Positions 23,646-33,091 of a stretch of 59,305 nt of DNA are shown here, piece by piece (the stretch's first letter is position 1; every line of letters begins with the position of its first letter). The notes below the pieces were generated by a model, which was not told the DNA's origin, searched no databases, and saw only the letters and a program-made list of their open reading frames with translations. Made by a program: the position numbers and the translations under genes. Source of the stretch: Delftia acidovorans (GTDB lineage: Bacteria; Pseudomonadota; Gammaproteobacteria; Burkholderiales; Burkholderiaceae_C); contig JAITUC010000034.1 in assembly GCA_031286585.1 (NCBI GenBank), forward strand, positions 1 to 59,305, read 5' to 3'.

Positions 23646-24413
23646 ATGCGCACCTTCATTCTTTGCTTCGGCATCCTGGGCACGCTTGTGTTCGGCGCAG
23701 CCTTCGCCCTGTCGTTTTCCTCGCCATTGCTGGTCGAAAGGTTGGGCAAGGAGATCATGCGCATCGAGATCGAGCGCAGGCTGGGCACCCAGCTGGATGC
23801 GCTTTCTGGCTCGCGCATGGCGGGCCTGGCCCAGCAGGCGCTTGGCAAGACAGATGGCGAGATCGCCGCAGTGCGGCGCGAGATCGAGGCTGGTATCCCC
23901 GACAAGCTGGCTTCGGTCATGACCGACATGCGCCGCGCCGACTGTGAATGCCGCAAGCGCAAGGCCGCCTACGCGCAGCAACGCCAGGCCTCCCAGTTGG
24001 CGTCGCTGATCCAGATGCGCGCCCGGCTGGTGGAACTCATCGAGTCGGCCTACCAGCAGACCACGGCCAGCCTGGTGCGGGAGTTCAGGATCTTCACTGC
24101 GTCCAATGCACTGGTGTTTCTGGCCCTGACCGGCGTGACGGCGCGGCGCAGGCGGGCGGGGCTGCAGCTGGCACTGCCGGCCATCGTGCTGGTGACCGCC
24201 TCAGCGGTGACTGCCATGCTGTATCTGTTCGCACAGGACTGGCTGCACACCATTGTGTTTGGCAGCTACATCGGCCTGGCCTACATGGCCTATCTGGCCT
24301 TTGCCATCGCGCTGCTCTGCGACATCGCATTCAACCGGGCACGCGTGTGCACACGGGCCCTCAACGGCTTTACGTCGTCTTTTGGTTCGGTATTCGAGGT
24401 CTTGCCTTGTTAG
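23646..24413 (+). CDS. Integral membrane protein of unknown function
   Basis: A 255-residue protein with an N-terminal membrane segment (FILCFGILGTLVFGAAFAL), a charged helical periplasmic or cytoplasmic region of about 120 residues (LGKTDGEIAAVRREIEAG; ADCECRKRK), and three hydrophobic segments in the C-terminal half (ASNALVFLALTGV; LALPAIVLVTASAVTAMLYL; IVFGSYIGLAYMAYLAF). The layout, a long amphipathic segment between the first and second membrane spans, is sensor- or scaffold-like, but no family is recognised. It begins 22 bases after the phosphatase stop and is likely cotranscribed. Confidence 0.65.
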   Translation: MRTFILCFGILGTLVFGAAFALSFSSPLLVERLGKEIMRIEIERRLGTQLDALSGSRMAGLAQQALGKTDGEIAAVRREIEAGIPDKLASVMTDMRRADCECRKRKAAYAQQRQASQLASLIQMRARLVELIESAYQQTTASLVREFRIFTASNALVFLALTGVTARRRRAGLQLALPAIVLVTASAVTAMLYLFAQDWLHTIVFGSYIGLAYMAYLAFAIALLCDIAFNRARVCTRALNGFTSSFGSVFEVLPC

Positions 24414-24681
24414 CCCACGGCCCCCATAGCCCTACCCGCCCGCCATCACAGTCCGCCCCTTGCCCGGGTCGGTACCGAAGCTGCGCGGAGATGCAGTGGA
24501 ATCGCCAAGTCTGAATCCGAGTTATGAGCTGGTGGTTCGAAAAGCAATTGACTGGCTGATCCCTGGATATCCACTCGCATCTTGAGATAGAGTTCAGCGG
24601 CTCGGCCATTCCCGCCCAAGCCCTTCTTCTCCACTGCGCCTGCGCAATGGAGATTTTTCATTTCAATCCATCTTCAAGAAC

Positions 24682-25278
24682 ATGAACACCATTGCATTGG
24701 GAGGACGCCTGCTGCCGCAAGGCGCAATACGGACTCGCCGGATCATGGCCGCCTTGCTGGCTGCGAGCGCTGTACTGTGTGTGCCAAGCGGAGTATCGGC
24801 GGCCGAGAACGATGCACTATCCGCCTCTCTGGCTGCATTCGGTGATGCCGCTGCGGCAAGGCGCCTGGAGGACCAGATCGCAGATCTTGTGAAAAAGCGC
24901 AATCAGGCGGGCATGACCACGCTGGTGAGGCAGATCGCGCAAAACGACGGGGCTTTCATGGAAAAGATGGACAGCCTGACGCAGGCCAAAAAGCGGGATC
25001 CTGATCCTGAAATGGCCCGGATTGCCATGGCCCTGGGCCCTTGCCACCATGCCAGTTTTCTTCTCAGGAAAATGGCCTTCGCCCTTGCCGATGGTCAGGC
25101 AAAGCCCATCACTCGCAATGGAGTGGTCATGATTGACGGCACGCACATGGACGATATGTATGCCGAGCAAATGTCGCGCTGTGAAAGGTTGGCCAAGCAG
25201 CCCATGCGAAAAATCAAGATAGGCTCCATGTGCTCCGTCAATGGCTCGGGCTGCGACGAGGATCCGGATATGGATTGA
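24682..25278 (+). CDS. Exported protein of unknown function
   Basis: A 198-residue protein with an N-terminal signal (MAALLAASAVLCVPSGVSA-AEN), preceded by about 20 residues that may mean the true start is the ATG at 24745. The mature part is mostly helical and polar, with cysteine pairs in GPCHHAS, SRCERLA and SMCSVNGSGCDED, which would be oxidised in the periplasm. No family is recognised. The preceding 268 bases hold no gene that I can support. It converges on the diguanylate cyclase gene. Confidence 0.6.
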   Translation: MNTIALGGRLLPQGAIRTRRIMAALLAASAVLCVPSGVSAAENDALSASLAAFGDAAAARRLEDQIADLVKKRNQAGMTTLVRQIAQNDGAFMEKMDSLTQAKKRDPDPEMARIAMALGPCHHASFLLRKMAFALADGQAKPITRNGVVMIDGTHMDDMYAEQMSRCERLAKQPMRKIKIGSMCSVNGSGCDEDPDMD

Positions 25279-25280
25279 AC

Positions 25281-25302
25281 TGCCGCAATCACAGCTGCGG
25301 CA
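25281..25302. terminator. Weak hairpin between convergent genes
   Basis: TGCCGCA (25281-25287) pairs with TGCGGCA (25296-25302) over an 8-base loop in the 38-bp gap between two convergent genes. There is no T-run, so termination efficiency is doubtful. Confidence 0.35.
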
Positions 25303-25316
25303 TAGCCGACAAAACC

Positions 25317-27158
25317 CTACCCACCACCCGCCACCACAATCCGCCCCTTGCCCGCGCGCTTGGCCGCGTACATGGCTTCGTCGGCGCGCTGCAGGAGCTG
25401 GGTGGCATCTTCCCGGGAGGCGTTGAGTGCGATGCCGATGCTGGCGCCGACCTGGACAGTGGCGCCGCCGTGCAGGCGGATGGGCTGGCGGACGGAAGCC
25501 AGGCAGCGCTGCATGATCTGCAGGGCGTCGTCGGCCGATGCCAGTTCGTCCAGCAGCAGCACGAATTCGTCTCCGCCCAGGCGGGCCACGCAGTCGGTTT
25601 CGCGGGCCTGGGTGGTGAGGCGGCGGGCGATGATGCGCAGCACTTCATCGCCCGCGTCGTGGCCTTCGGTGTCGTTGACGAGCTTGAAGCCGTCCAGGTC
25701 CATGAAGCAGACGGCCAGCTGGCCGGGGCCGCCGGCCTGGGCCAGCGCGCGCTGCAGCCGCGCCTGCAGCGCGCGGCGGTTGGCCAGGCCGGTCAGCACG
25801 TCGTGCAATGCCTGGTGCTGGGCCGCCTGCTCGCCGCGCTTGAGGGCGTCGATGTCCACGAAGACCCATATCGATTCGCCATCGGCCAGGCCCGCGCCGC
25901 TGACATCGACCCACAGCAGGCTGCCATCGCGGGTCTGCAACTGCATCTGGGTATGGCATTTGCCGCTGGAGCGCAGTGCGCCATAGGCCAGTTCGCCGGC
26001 GCGTTCGTAGGTTTCCTCGTCCGGGTAGAGGATGCGCGCCGAGTGGTCCAGCAGCTCGCCGGCCGGGCGCTTGAGCATGCGCTGCAGGGCCTGGTTGGTC
26101 CACAGCAGCCGGCGCTCGCGCAGGCGCGCCATGCCGATGAGGTCGTTGTCCATGAACAGTTCCTGCTGGCGCAGCAGCTCGGCGAGCCGGATGCGCGCCA
26201 CGCGTTCGCGCTGCTGCAGCAGATAGAGGCTGACCGAGCCCAGCGCGATCAGCGCGATGCACAGGCCCGTGAGCGCCCAGGCGCGCCAGGCCGACGCGCG
26301 CCACGCGGCCAGGTAGTTTTCCGTGCCCAGGCCGGTGAAGACGGTCAGCGGATAGCCGGCCAGGCGCTGGTAGGCCGTGATGCGCTCCACGCCATCGAGC
26401 AGCGTGGGCGTGATGTACCAGCCAAGCTCCGGGTCATCGGCCAGGGCCCGGCGGTACTCGCCCGAGACTTCCGAGCCGCCGATGCCGGCCATGGGCTGGG
26501 GATCGTCTGCCACGTAGCGGGCCACCAGCAGATCCTTGTCCGAACGCAGCGCAATGGCGCTGTCGGGCCCGAAGGCCTGGCGGCGGAACAGCGACTGGAA
26601 ATGCTCGGCCGCGACGACCGCGTAGACGATGCCCTGGAAATCCCCGTCGCCGGATTGCAGCCGCCGCGCCAGCACGATGGCCCATTTCTTGAAGGAGTGG
26701 CTGACCAGCGGATCGGAGATCACCATGCGGTCGGTGTTGCGCGCGCGGTCGAAGTAGCTTCGCTCGGCCACGGAGAACGCCGGCTCCTCCTCGTTGGCGG
26801 TCTGCAGGACCTGGCCATTGGCGTCGGTGACGCGCAGCGCCGTGACGAAGGGAACGAGGGCGCGCTGCTCCTGCAGGATTTCATAGAGGGCCAGCGCCGC
26901 CACGTCCGCGCCCTCCAGGCCCCGGCTGCGGTAGCGGCCCGCGACGGTGGCCAGGGCGTTGTCCACCAGCCGCATCTCGGCGTTCAGCTCCAGGCTCAGG
27001 CTGCGGGCCTGGTTCTGGGTGACGGCCACGCCCAGGTCCAGGTCGGCCTGGTGGTTGGCACGCAGGCTCAACCAGGTGGCCAGGCCCAGCAGGCCGGCCA
27101 CCAGCAGGTTGCCGAGCACCAGGCGCCGGAGCACCTTGTCGGAAAGAAGCCTCTTCAT
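25317..27158 (-). CDS. Membrane-bound diguanylate cyclase (sensor-PAS-GGDEF)
   Basis: Inner-membrane enzyme of 613 residues making cyclic di-GMP from two GTP. Layout: membrane segment 1 (about 14-32, LVLGNLLVAGLLGLATWLSL), a periplasmic dCache-like sensor (about 35-280, with SVAERSYFDRARNTDRMV), membrane segment 2 (ALTGLCIALIALGSVSLYLL), a PAS domain (about 325-435) and a GGDEF domain (about 440-605). The active-site loop is GGDEF near 526-530. Five residues before it is an RxxD inhibitory site (RETD), so product inhibition by c-di-GMP is expected. The GGDEF and I-site are intact and there is no EAL domain, so it should be an active cyclase. The ATG at 27158 is followed by the expected short basic leader. 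Confidence 0.93.
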   Translation of the reverse strand: MKRLLSDKVLRRLVLGNLLVAGLLGLATWLSLRANHQADLDLGVAVTQNQARSLSLELNAEMRLVDNALATVAGRYRSRGLEGADVAALALYEILQEQRALVPFVTALRVTDANGQVLQTANEEEPAFSVAERSYFDRARNTDRMVISDPLVSHSFKKWAIVLARRLQSGDGDFQGIVYAVVAAEHFQSLFRRQAFGPDSAIALRSDKDLLVARYVADDPQPMAGIGGSEVSGEYRRALADDPELGWYITPTLLDGVERITAYQRLAGYPLTVFTGLGTENYLAAWRASAWRAWALTGLCIALIALGSVSLYLLQQRERVARIRLAELLRQQELFMDNDLIGMARLRERRLLWTNQALQRMLKRPAGELLDHSARILYPDEETYERAGELAYGALRSSGKCHTQMQLQTRDGSLLWVDVSGAGLADGESIWVFVDIDALKRGEQAAQHQALHDVLTGLANRRALQARLQRALAQAGGPGQLAVCFMDLDGFKLVNDTEGHDAGDEVLRIIARRLTTQARETDCVARLGGDEFVLLLDELASADDALQIMQRCLASVRQPIRLHGGATVQVGASIGIALNASREDATQLLQRADEAMYAAKRAGKGRIVVAGGG

Positions 27159-27297
27159 GGCGCCGGGTGTGCCTTTCCTTCTGGCTGGATGGGCATCGGG
27201 GTGGACGGACCGGCTCATTTTTAGCACAAGGCAGGGGCGGGCCATGCCAGGCCGCACGCCATGGCAGCGGCGCCTTTCGCCGCTGCGCCCGGCCGCC

Positions 27298-29340
27298 TCA
27301 GGGCATGCGCCAGCTCAGGCCTGCGTACACGGCCCGGCCATCTCCGGGAAAGTAGTAGGCGCCGTCCACGCCGCGCACATTGGCCTGTACGGCCGTGGTC
27401 GCGGCATAGCGCCAGTCGGTCAGGTTGCGGCCTTCGACGAACCAGCTCCAGCCACCACCCAGCGCCCCGCTCAAGCGCAGGTTGAGCAGCGCATAGCCAT
27501 CGGAGGCCACGGTGTTGGCATGGTCCACCCAGGTGCGCGAAGGCAGCCACTCCAGGCCGGGCGCGACCGTGACATGCTGCGTGGCCTTCCACTGCAGCTC
27601 GGCCCGCAGCAGATGCGGCGGGATGCCGGCCAGGCGACGGCGGCCGTAGACGGCGTCGTTGTCGAAGCGCAGGTCGCTGTAGAGGTACTGGGTGCGCAGC
27701 GACCAGCGCGGCGCAAGCCTTGCCTGCATGGACAGCTCCAGCCCCTGGTGGATGGTGCGGTCGGCATTGGTGGTGCCCAGGGCCGCGCCGCTGGCGTCGG
27801 TCAGCGCCAGCAGTTCGCGGCGCACGCGCGAGTGGTAGAGCGCGGCGTCCCAGGCCAGGGCCTCGCCGTGGCCGCGCCAGCCGGCCTCCACCGTGGTTGC
27901 GCTTTGCGCGCGCCCCAGCGGCAGCGAAGGCTGGTAGACCAGCTCGCCAATGGGCGGCGCCTCGAAGCTGCCGCTGATGTTGGCGTACCACTGCGACGTG
28001 GGCGTGGCTGCGAACAGCAGGCCCAGCTTGGGCGAGGTGTGGCTGAAATCCACGTCGTAGCTGGCGGCGGGCGCCAGCAGATTGTCCTGGCGGCGCTGGG
28101 CGCGCACGAACTGCAGGCCGGCCTGCAGCGTCCAGCGTGCGCCCAGGCCGTGGCTGTATTCGCCATAGACCACGTCCTGCTGCGCCTTCACGCGCGTGCG
28201 CCCCGTGGACGTGCCGGCCGCGCCGCCCGCATTGGTGTAGCGCCATTCGTCGCCATCGAGCTGCGCGCTGGAAAAGCCCAGCACCAGCCTGCGCGTGAGG
28301 CCCCCGCCCTGCCCCAGTTCGGCCACCAGCCGCGAGTCCAGGCCCGTGTCGCGCATGTCCTGCTGGACGATGCCCATCGTCATGGGGTGGAAGCGGTCGC
28401 GCTGCGCGGCGAACAGCGAGGTAGTCCAGCGCAGGCCTTCGCGCGGCTGCCAGTCCATGCGCAGGGCGCCGCGCGTCTGGCGGTAGTTGTTGCCGGCGTC
28501 CTGGGCCACATAGCCGGGCGCGGCCTGGCGCGGATTGGCCAGCATGGCCGCGCGCGTGAGGCTGCCGGGCATCTGCATGTCGGCATCCACATGGGACAGG
28601 AAGGCGCGCAGCTCCAGCGTATCGGTGAGCTGCAGGCCCACATTGCCGGACAGGCGCTGCGTGCGCCAGGCCGACTGTTCGCGCCAGCCGTCCTGCTCGC
28701 TGCGGCCGATGTTCAGAAGGCCATCCACCCGCTCGCCACGGCCCGCCAGCTGGGCCTGTGCCTGCCGCTGGCCGAACGATCCGGCCTGCAGCCGCAGCGA
28801 TGCGGCAGGCGCCGTCAACCCGGTCGGCGAGACAAAGTTGATCGCGCCGCCCAGGCTGCTGGCGCCGTACTCCAGCGCATTGGCGCCACGCCAGACCTCG
28901 ACATGCTGGGCCGCCATGGGATCGATGGACTGGAAGTCCGCCGCGCCATCGGCCTGGTTCAGCGGTATGCCGTCCTGGTAGAGCTGTATGCCGCGCATCA
29001 GGTAGCCGCGCTGCACCCCCGAGCCCCGGATGGACAGCCGCGTCTCCGGGCCGTGGCGCGTCTGCGCCAGCACGCCGGGCGCGTAGTCCAGGGCATCGGT
29101 GGCGGTGCTGGCACGCCCGGCCGCATAGCTGGCTGCATCGATGACGGCCGTGCCGCCTGCGCGCTGCGACAGCTCATCGCGCGCGGCCTGCACGGCCTGG
29201 GCGGCGCGGGCCTCGGGCGTGGCGGCGGCGCCGCGGGCGCGCACCTCCACATCCGCAAGAACAGGTTCTGCCTGGGCCAGGGCGGAGGATGCGGCGCAAA
29301 GGCCTGCGGCGCCGGCCAGAGAAAGTGCCAGGCGCTTCAT
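27298..29340 (-). CDS. TonB-dependent outer-membrane receptor
   Basis: Outer-membrane active-transport receptor of 680 residues. A signal peptide ends near ALA-Q (residue 22). A TonB-box-like stretch (ADVEVRARG) follows, then a plug domain with the usual signatures (RLSIRGSGVQRGYLMRG, GGAINFVS) and a 22-strand barrel. The C-terminal end is GLSWRMP rather than the usual terminal aromatic. The start overlaps the stop of the SCO gene by four bases (ATGA), so the two are made together. With the SCO protein and the DUF2946 protein upstream, copper uptake is the likely role (inference from context); siderophore-type substrates are not excluded. Confidence 0.9.
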   Translation of the reverse strand: MKRLALSLAGAAGLCAASSALAQAEPVLADVEVRARGAAATPEARAAQAVQAARDELSQRAGGTAVIDAASYAAGRASTATDALDYAPGVLAQTRHGPETRLSIRGSGVQRGYLMRGIQLYQDGIPLNQADGAADFQSIDPMAAQHVEVWRGANALEYGASSLGGAINFVSPTGLTAPAASLRLQAGSFGQRQAQAQLAGRGERVDGLLNIGRSEQDGWREQSAWRTQRLSGNVGLQLTDTLELRAFLSHVDADMQMPGSLTRAAMLANPRQAAPGYVAQDAGNNYRQTRGALRMDWQPREGLRWTTSLFAAQRDRFHPMTMGIVQQDMRDTGLDSRLVAELGQGGGLTRRLVLGFSSAQLDGDEWRYTNAGGAAGTSTGRTRVKAQQDVVYGEYSHGLGARWTLQAGLQFVRAQRRQDNLLAPAASYDVDFSHTSPKLGLLFAATPTSQWYANISGSFEAPPIGELVYQPSLPLGRAQSATTVEAGWRGHGEALAWDAALYHSRVRRELLALTDASGAALGTTNADRTIHQGLELSMQARLAPRWSLRTQYLYSDLRFDNDAVYGRRRLAGIPPHLLRAELQWKATQHVTVAPGLEWLPSRTWVDHANTVASDGYALLNLRLSGALGGGWSWFVEGRNLTDWRYAATTAVQANVRGVDGAYYFPGDGRAVYAGLSWRMP

Positions 29341-30002
29341 GCCGCCCCCAGGATCTGGCGCAGATCGGCCGCGCAGTCCTGCGCGTCCTGCTCATGGCGG
29401 AACGCCACGCGCAGCCGGCCCTCGGGATCGAAGACATAGGTGATGGCCGAGTGGTCCATGGTGTAGGACGCACCTGTGGGCACCTTCTTGTAGAAGACCT
29501 TGAATTCCCTGGCGACCTCGGCCGTCTGCGCCTCGTCACCGCGCAGCGCGACAAAGCCGGGGTCGAAGGCGCCCACATAGGCCTTGAGCACCTGGGCCGT
29601 ATCGCGCTCGGGATCGATGGTGATGAAGGCCACGGCCAGGCGGGCGCCATCGGCCCCCAGCAACTGGCGGATCTCCAGCGCGCGCGTCAGCGCCGTGGGG
29701 CAGACATCGGGGCATTGGGTGAAGCCGAAAAAGACCATCAGGGCCTGGCCCTTGAAGTCGGCCAGCGTGCGCTCGCGGCCATCGGCATCGCGCAGGCGGA
29801 AGTCCCGGCCGTACTGCGCGCCGGTCAGGTCGATGCCCTTGAACGGCACGGCGGCGGGCTTGCAGCCGGCCAGCAGCGCCAGTGCGGCCAGTCCTCCGCC
29901 AAGGCAGGCACGGCGAGACAGGGCCACGGAAGCAACGGATGGGAGGGTCGAGGAAAAATCGGCGGCGCGCTGCGGCGCCGCATGGCAATCGGAACGGAAC
30001 AT
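29337..30002 (-). CDS. SCO1/SenC-family copper lipoprotein
   Basis: A 221-residue thioredoxin-fold protein with the copper motif CPDVC (C97 and C101) and a distal histidine in YTMDHSAITYVFDP. A lipobox ends in LLAGC (C47), so it is anchored as a lipoprotein. Family members deliver copper to the CuA site of cytochrome oxidase or act as copper-dependent thiol reductases. The start at 30002 gives a rather long leader of 46 residues before the lipid cysteine. It precedes and overlaps the TonB-dependent receptor gene; no cytochrome oxidase gene is here, which points to copper acquisition rather than oxidase assembly. Confidence 0.88.
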   Translation of the reverse strand: MFRSDCHAAPQRAADFSSTLPSVASVALSRRACLGGGLAALALLAGCKPAAVPFKGIDLTGAQYGRDFRLRDADGRERTLADFKGQALMVFFGFTQCPDVCPTALTRALEIRQLLGADGARLAVAFITIDPERDTAQVLKAYVGAFDPGFVALRGDEAQTAEVAREFKVFYKKVPTGASYTMDHSAITYVFDPEGRLRVAFRHEQDAQDCAADLRQILGAA

Positions 30003-30117
30003 GGCATCCCTGCGTGGAATCTTGGCGAAACCCGTGCGGCACGGCAGCGCCTTGCCGGACGGCAATGGACTGAGGCAGGCACGCCCCTCCAGCCAGCGCT
30101 GGAGAAGGGGCTGCGGC

Positions 30118-30486
30118 TCAGGCGATCAGCGGCAGGGAGGGCGGCCCGCGCGGCGGCAGCGGCGCGCCGACCAGGGCGGCGATGCGGGCGGAGACGATGG
30201 GCTGCAGCGCGCGGCCCAGCGGCTGCGGCTGCTCCCAGCAGGGCGAGACATGCGCGGGCGGCGGCGTCACGGCCAGGCACAGCGGGCAGTCCAGCGAGTG
30301 GTGGGGCGAGACGGCCTGGCCCTCCTCGCCACCGACCGCGACCAGCTTCACGCTGCCGCCGGCCGTGCAGACCAGTTCCATGGCCTGCGGACGCACCAGG
30401 GGCGATGCAATGGCCAGCCCCAGCGTCAGCGCGAACCACGCCATGACCAGGCGGGCCAGGGGGACGGAGTTGCGCAGGGCTTGCAT
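30118..30486 (-). CDS. DUF2946-family membrane protein
   Basis: A 122-residue protein with an N-terminal membrane segment (ARLVMAWFALTLGLAIASPLV), a short loop with the family cysteine-histidine cluster (HHSLDCPLCL), and a Pro/Arg-rich tail. DUF2946 proteins are regularly found upstream of SCO and TonB-receptor genes in betaproteobacteria and are believed to be copper-linked. The CxxC and adjacent histidines could bind metal. It is 115 bp ahead of the SCO gene and probably heads this operon. Confidence 0.75.
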   Translation of the reverse strand: MQALRNSVPLARLVMAWFALTLGLAIASPLVRPQAMELVCTAGGSVKLVAVGGEEGQAVSPHHSLDCPLCLAVTPPPAHVSPCWEQPQPLGRALQPIVSARIAALVGAPLPPRGPPSLPLIA

Positions 30487-30589
30487 GGCTGGGGATTATG
30501 GGGCTGAGATGCCGGATATGCGTGGTACCCGTAGCCGCATGCCCGCATCGGCCATCCCATAATCGCCTTTTCCCCAAGCAGTGACCGCC

Positions 30590-31354
30590 ATGTCGAAACT
30601 CCATGTTGTGCAGCAGGGCCAAGGCCCGGCCCTCGTTCTGAGCCACGCGCTCGGTTGTGACCTCCAGATGTGGGACGGCGTTGCCCAGGCACTGGAAGAC
30701 CGCTTCACCGTGGTGCGCTACGACCACCGGGGCCACGGCCGCTCGCCCGCCATCGGCGAGGCTTTCGACATGAACGACCTGGCCGACGACGCAGCCGGCG
30801 TGATCGAGGCGCTGGGCCTGGGGCCGGTGCACTTCGTGGGCCTGTCCATGGGCGGCATGACGGCCCAGGCCCTGGCCGTGCGCCATCCGGCGCTGGTGCG
30901 CAGCATCACCATCGCCAACTCGGCCAGCTACTACGACGAGGCCGCGCGCGCAGGCTGGCAGGCGCGCATTGCCACCGTGCTCGAGCAGGGCGTGGCGGTG
31001 ATTGCCGACGGCGCCATGCAGCGCTGGTTCACCCCCGAGTTCCGCACCGGGCAGGCGGCCCGCGTGGCCTCCTTGCGCGCAGGGTTGGAGGCTTTGGCGG
31101 CCAAGCCCTATGCGGCGGCTTGTGCGGCCGTGGGCGGCATCGATTTTCGCGAGAGCAACCGGCGCATCGCCTGCCCCGCCCTGCTCATTGCGGGCAGCCG
31201 CGATGAGGCCACGCCGCCTGCCCTGTCAGAGGACATGCAGGCGCAGATTCCGGGCGCGCAGCTGGTGTCGCTGCCCGCTGCGCACTTGAGTGCCGTGGAA
31301 ATGCCCGTGGAATTTGCGCAGCTGGTCAGCGACTTTGTCGCGCAGGTCCGCTAG
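30590..31354 (+). CDS. pcaD: 3-oxoadipate enol-lactonase-like alpha/beta hydrolase
   Basis: A cytosolic alpha/beta hydrolase of 254 residues in the PcaD family. PcaD opens beta-ketoadipate enol-lactone to beta-ketoadipate in the protocatechuate pathway. The nucleophile elbow is GLSMGG (S86), the acid is in SRDEATP and the histidine in AAHLS. An oxyanion-type motif SHALGCDLQMW lies at the N-terminus as in PcaD. The ATG at 30590 is preferred over the GTG at 30581. No other protocatechuate genes are adjacent, so a detached PcaD or a related lactonase is possible; the symbol is given on sequence style only. Confidence 0.75.
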   Translation: MSKLHVVQQGQGPALVLSHALGCDLQMWDGVAQALEDRFTVVRYDHRGHGRSPAIGEAFDMNDLADDAAGVIEALGLGPVHFVGLSMGGMTAQALAVRHPALVRSITIANSASYYDEAARAGWQARIATVLEQGVAVIADGAMQRWFTPEFRTGQAARVASLRAGLEALAAKPYAAACAAVGGIDFRESNRRIACPALLIAGSRDEATPPALSEDMQAQIPGAQLVSLPAAHLSAVEMPVEFAQLVSDFVAQVR

Positions 31355-31399
31355 ATCCGCAGTTCCACCCGATTCGTTCAGCGCTGAAAGAAGTCGGCA

Positions 31400-33091
31400 T
31401 CACGGCCGACAGATCAACTCCGCCACGTCCATCAGCAGGGCTTCATCGATCTGCTCGCGCAGGTCCACCGCCAGCCTGCGCCGGTAGAACACGCCCAGGT
31501 CCAGCCCCACGCCCAACGCGCGGATCTGCACGTCGCCCGCGCGCTCGTGGCGGGCGATGACCTGGCGCAGGTGCTGGTCCAGGTAGTGCTCGTCGTTGGC
31601 CTGGTGCGTGGCCGTGTCCATGGGGCAGCCGTCCGAGATGACGAGCAGGATGCGGCGCTGCGCGGGCCGCGCCAGCAGCCGCTCACAGGCCCATTCCACG
31701 GCCTCGCCGTCCACGCCCTCGCGAAAGAGGTCGGGCCTGCGCAGCGCGGCGATGCCGTGGCGGGCGTGGCGCCAGGGCCTGGCGGCGTCCTTGAAGACGA
31801 TGTGCAGCCGCTCGTTGAGCCGGCCCGGGATGTGGGGCTGGCCCGCGCGCTGCCAGTCGCGGCGTGCGCGCCCGCCGTTCCAGGCCTGGGTGGAAAAGCC
31901 CAGCACATCCACGGGCACGCCGGCCATGGACAGCGCGCGGCCCAGCAGGTCCACCAGCAGGGACAGCGGGCGCGCATGCGCCTTCATCGAGCCTGAGCAG
32001 TCCAGCAGGAGGGCCACGGCCGCGTCGCTGACGGGGCGCGGCAGCTCGTTCCTGAAGATGGCGCGCTGCTGCGGATCGCTGACCAGTTGCGCCAGCCGGC
32101 TCCCATCCAGGTGTCCATCCTCCAGGCCGAACTGCCAGCCGTCATGGCGCGGCACGGCCAGGCGCTGCTGCAGGTGGCGGGCCAGCCGGCCTGCGTGCAG
32201 GCCGCTGCGCGCCAGTTCGTCATCCATCTGCCCGCGGAACTCGGCCAGTTGCGCGGCACGAATCAGCTCGACCGCCTGCGCCTCGCGGTCATAGGCGCGC
32301 GTGAACACGCGGTAGCTGTGGGCCGAGCCGGCCCAGGCGCGGCTGTCGCCGCTGAGGGCCAGGGGCGGCGCCTGCAGGCTTTGCGATTCAAAGTGCAGCG
32401 GCAGCGCAAAGCTGCTGCGCCGACGCGGCCCGGCGGCGCCGCGCGGCGCCTCTTCCTGGGCGGACCGCACGGCCTGGCCCACCCAACGGCTGATGGCCAG
32501 GGCCGGCGCGATGAAGGCCTGCTGGTCCTGCCGGTGGCGGCGCAGCAAGGCCCACTGCGCGCCCAGTTGCGCCGACAGGCCGGCGCGCGTGGCCTCGGCC
32601 AGGTCGGCCAGGGCCTCGGGCGGCTCATGGCCGCTCAGGCGACTCCAGGCGGTCAGCGCCACGGTGAACAGCAGGAGGCCCAGGCTGCTTTCGGTCAGGC
32701 CCGAATCGGCAAAGGCCTGGCTCCAGTGCACGAAGCGCGCATGCAGGTTGGCGCGTGCGCCGGGCCATTCCTCGGGCGCCAGGCTTTCCGCGCGCAGCTG
32801 CTCCAGCAGTTCGAACACCAGCCGCTCCACCGGATCGCCGGGCAGGTGGCGCGCGTGCAGCGCGGCATCGCTCAGGCGCAGGCGCAGGCTGGCGCCGTCC
32901 AGCAGGCCGCGCTGGTCGGCCAGTCGGGCGGGCACGTCGGACTGGTGCGCGGCCGCCAGCGCCACGGGCGCCGTGCCCCGGTACAGCGTCTGCCCGCTCC
33001 ATTGCAGCGAGGCATCGCCCGCCATGGCGCGCAGCAGCGCGCCGCCCCAGGCCTCCATGCGCGCCAGCGAGGGGGATGCCTCAACAGGCAT
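31400..33091 (-). CDS. CobT-like VWA-domain protein
   Basis: A 563-residue protein related to the CobT subunit of aerobic cobaltochelatase and to VWA partners of MoxR-type ATPases. The N-terminal 300 residues are helical and Arg-rich. The C-terminal VWA domain has an intact MIDAS motif (LLDCSGSMKAH, about 362-372) and a later ISDGCP. Its start overlaps the end of the CobS-like gene by 11 bases. No CobN large subunit and no cobalamin genes are in the window, so a role as cobaltochelatase is doubtful; a metal insertion or remodelling machine is more likely. Confidence 0.85.
   Translation of the reverse strand: MPVEASPSLARMEAWGGALLRAMAGDASLQWSGQTLYRGTAPVALAAAHQSDVPARLADQRGLLDGASLRLRLSDAALHARHLPGDPVERLVFELLEQLRAESLAPEEWPGARANLHARFVHWSQAFADSGLTESSLGLLLFTVALTAWSRLSGHEPPEALADLAEATRAGLSAQLGAQWALLRRHRQDQQAFIAPALAISRWVGQAVRSAQEEAPRGAAGPRRRSSFALPLHFESQSLQAPPLALSGDSRAWAGSAHSYRVFTRAYDREAQAVELIRAAQLAEFRGQMDDELARSGLHAGRLARHLQQRLAVPRHDGWQFGLEDGHLDGSRLAQLVSDPQQRAIFRNELPRPVSDAAVALLLDCSGSMKAHARPLSLLVDLLGRALSMAGVPVDVLGFSTQAWNGGRARRDWQRAGQPHIPGRLNERLHIVFKDAARPWRHARHGIAALRRPDLFREGVDGEAVEWACERLLARPAQRRILLVISDGCPMDTATHQANDEHYLDQHLRQVIARHERAGDVQIRALGVGLDLGVFYRRRLAVDLREQIDEALLMDVAELICRP

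Noticed and set aside
25230..29439. Two long plus-strand frames of 664 and 830 codons
   Set aside because: They are opposite to the diguanylate cyclase and the TonB receptor, which have clear motifs. The plus products are His/Gln/Arg-rich shadow sequence.
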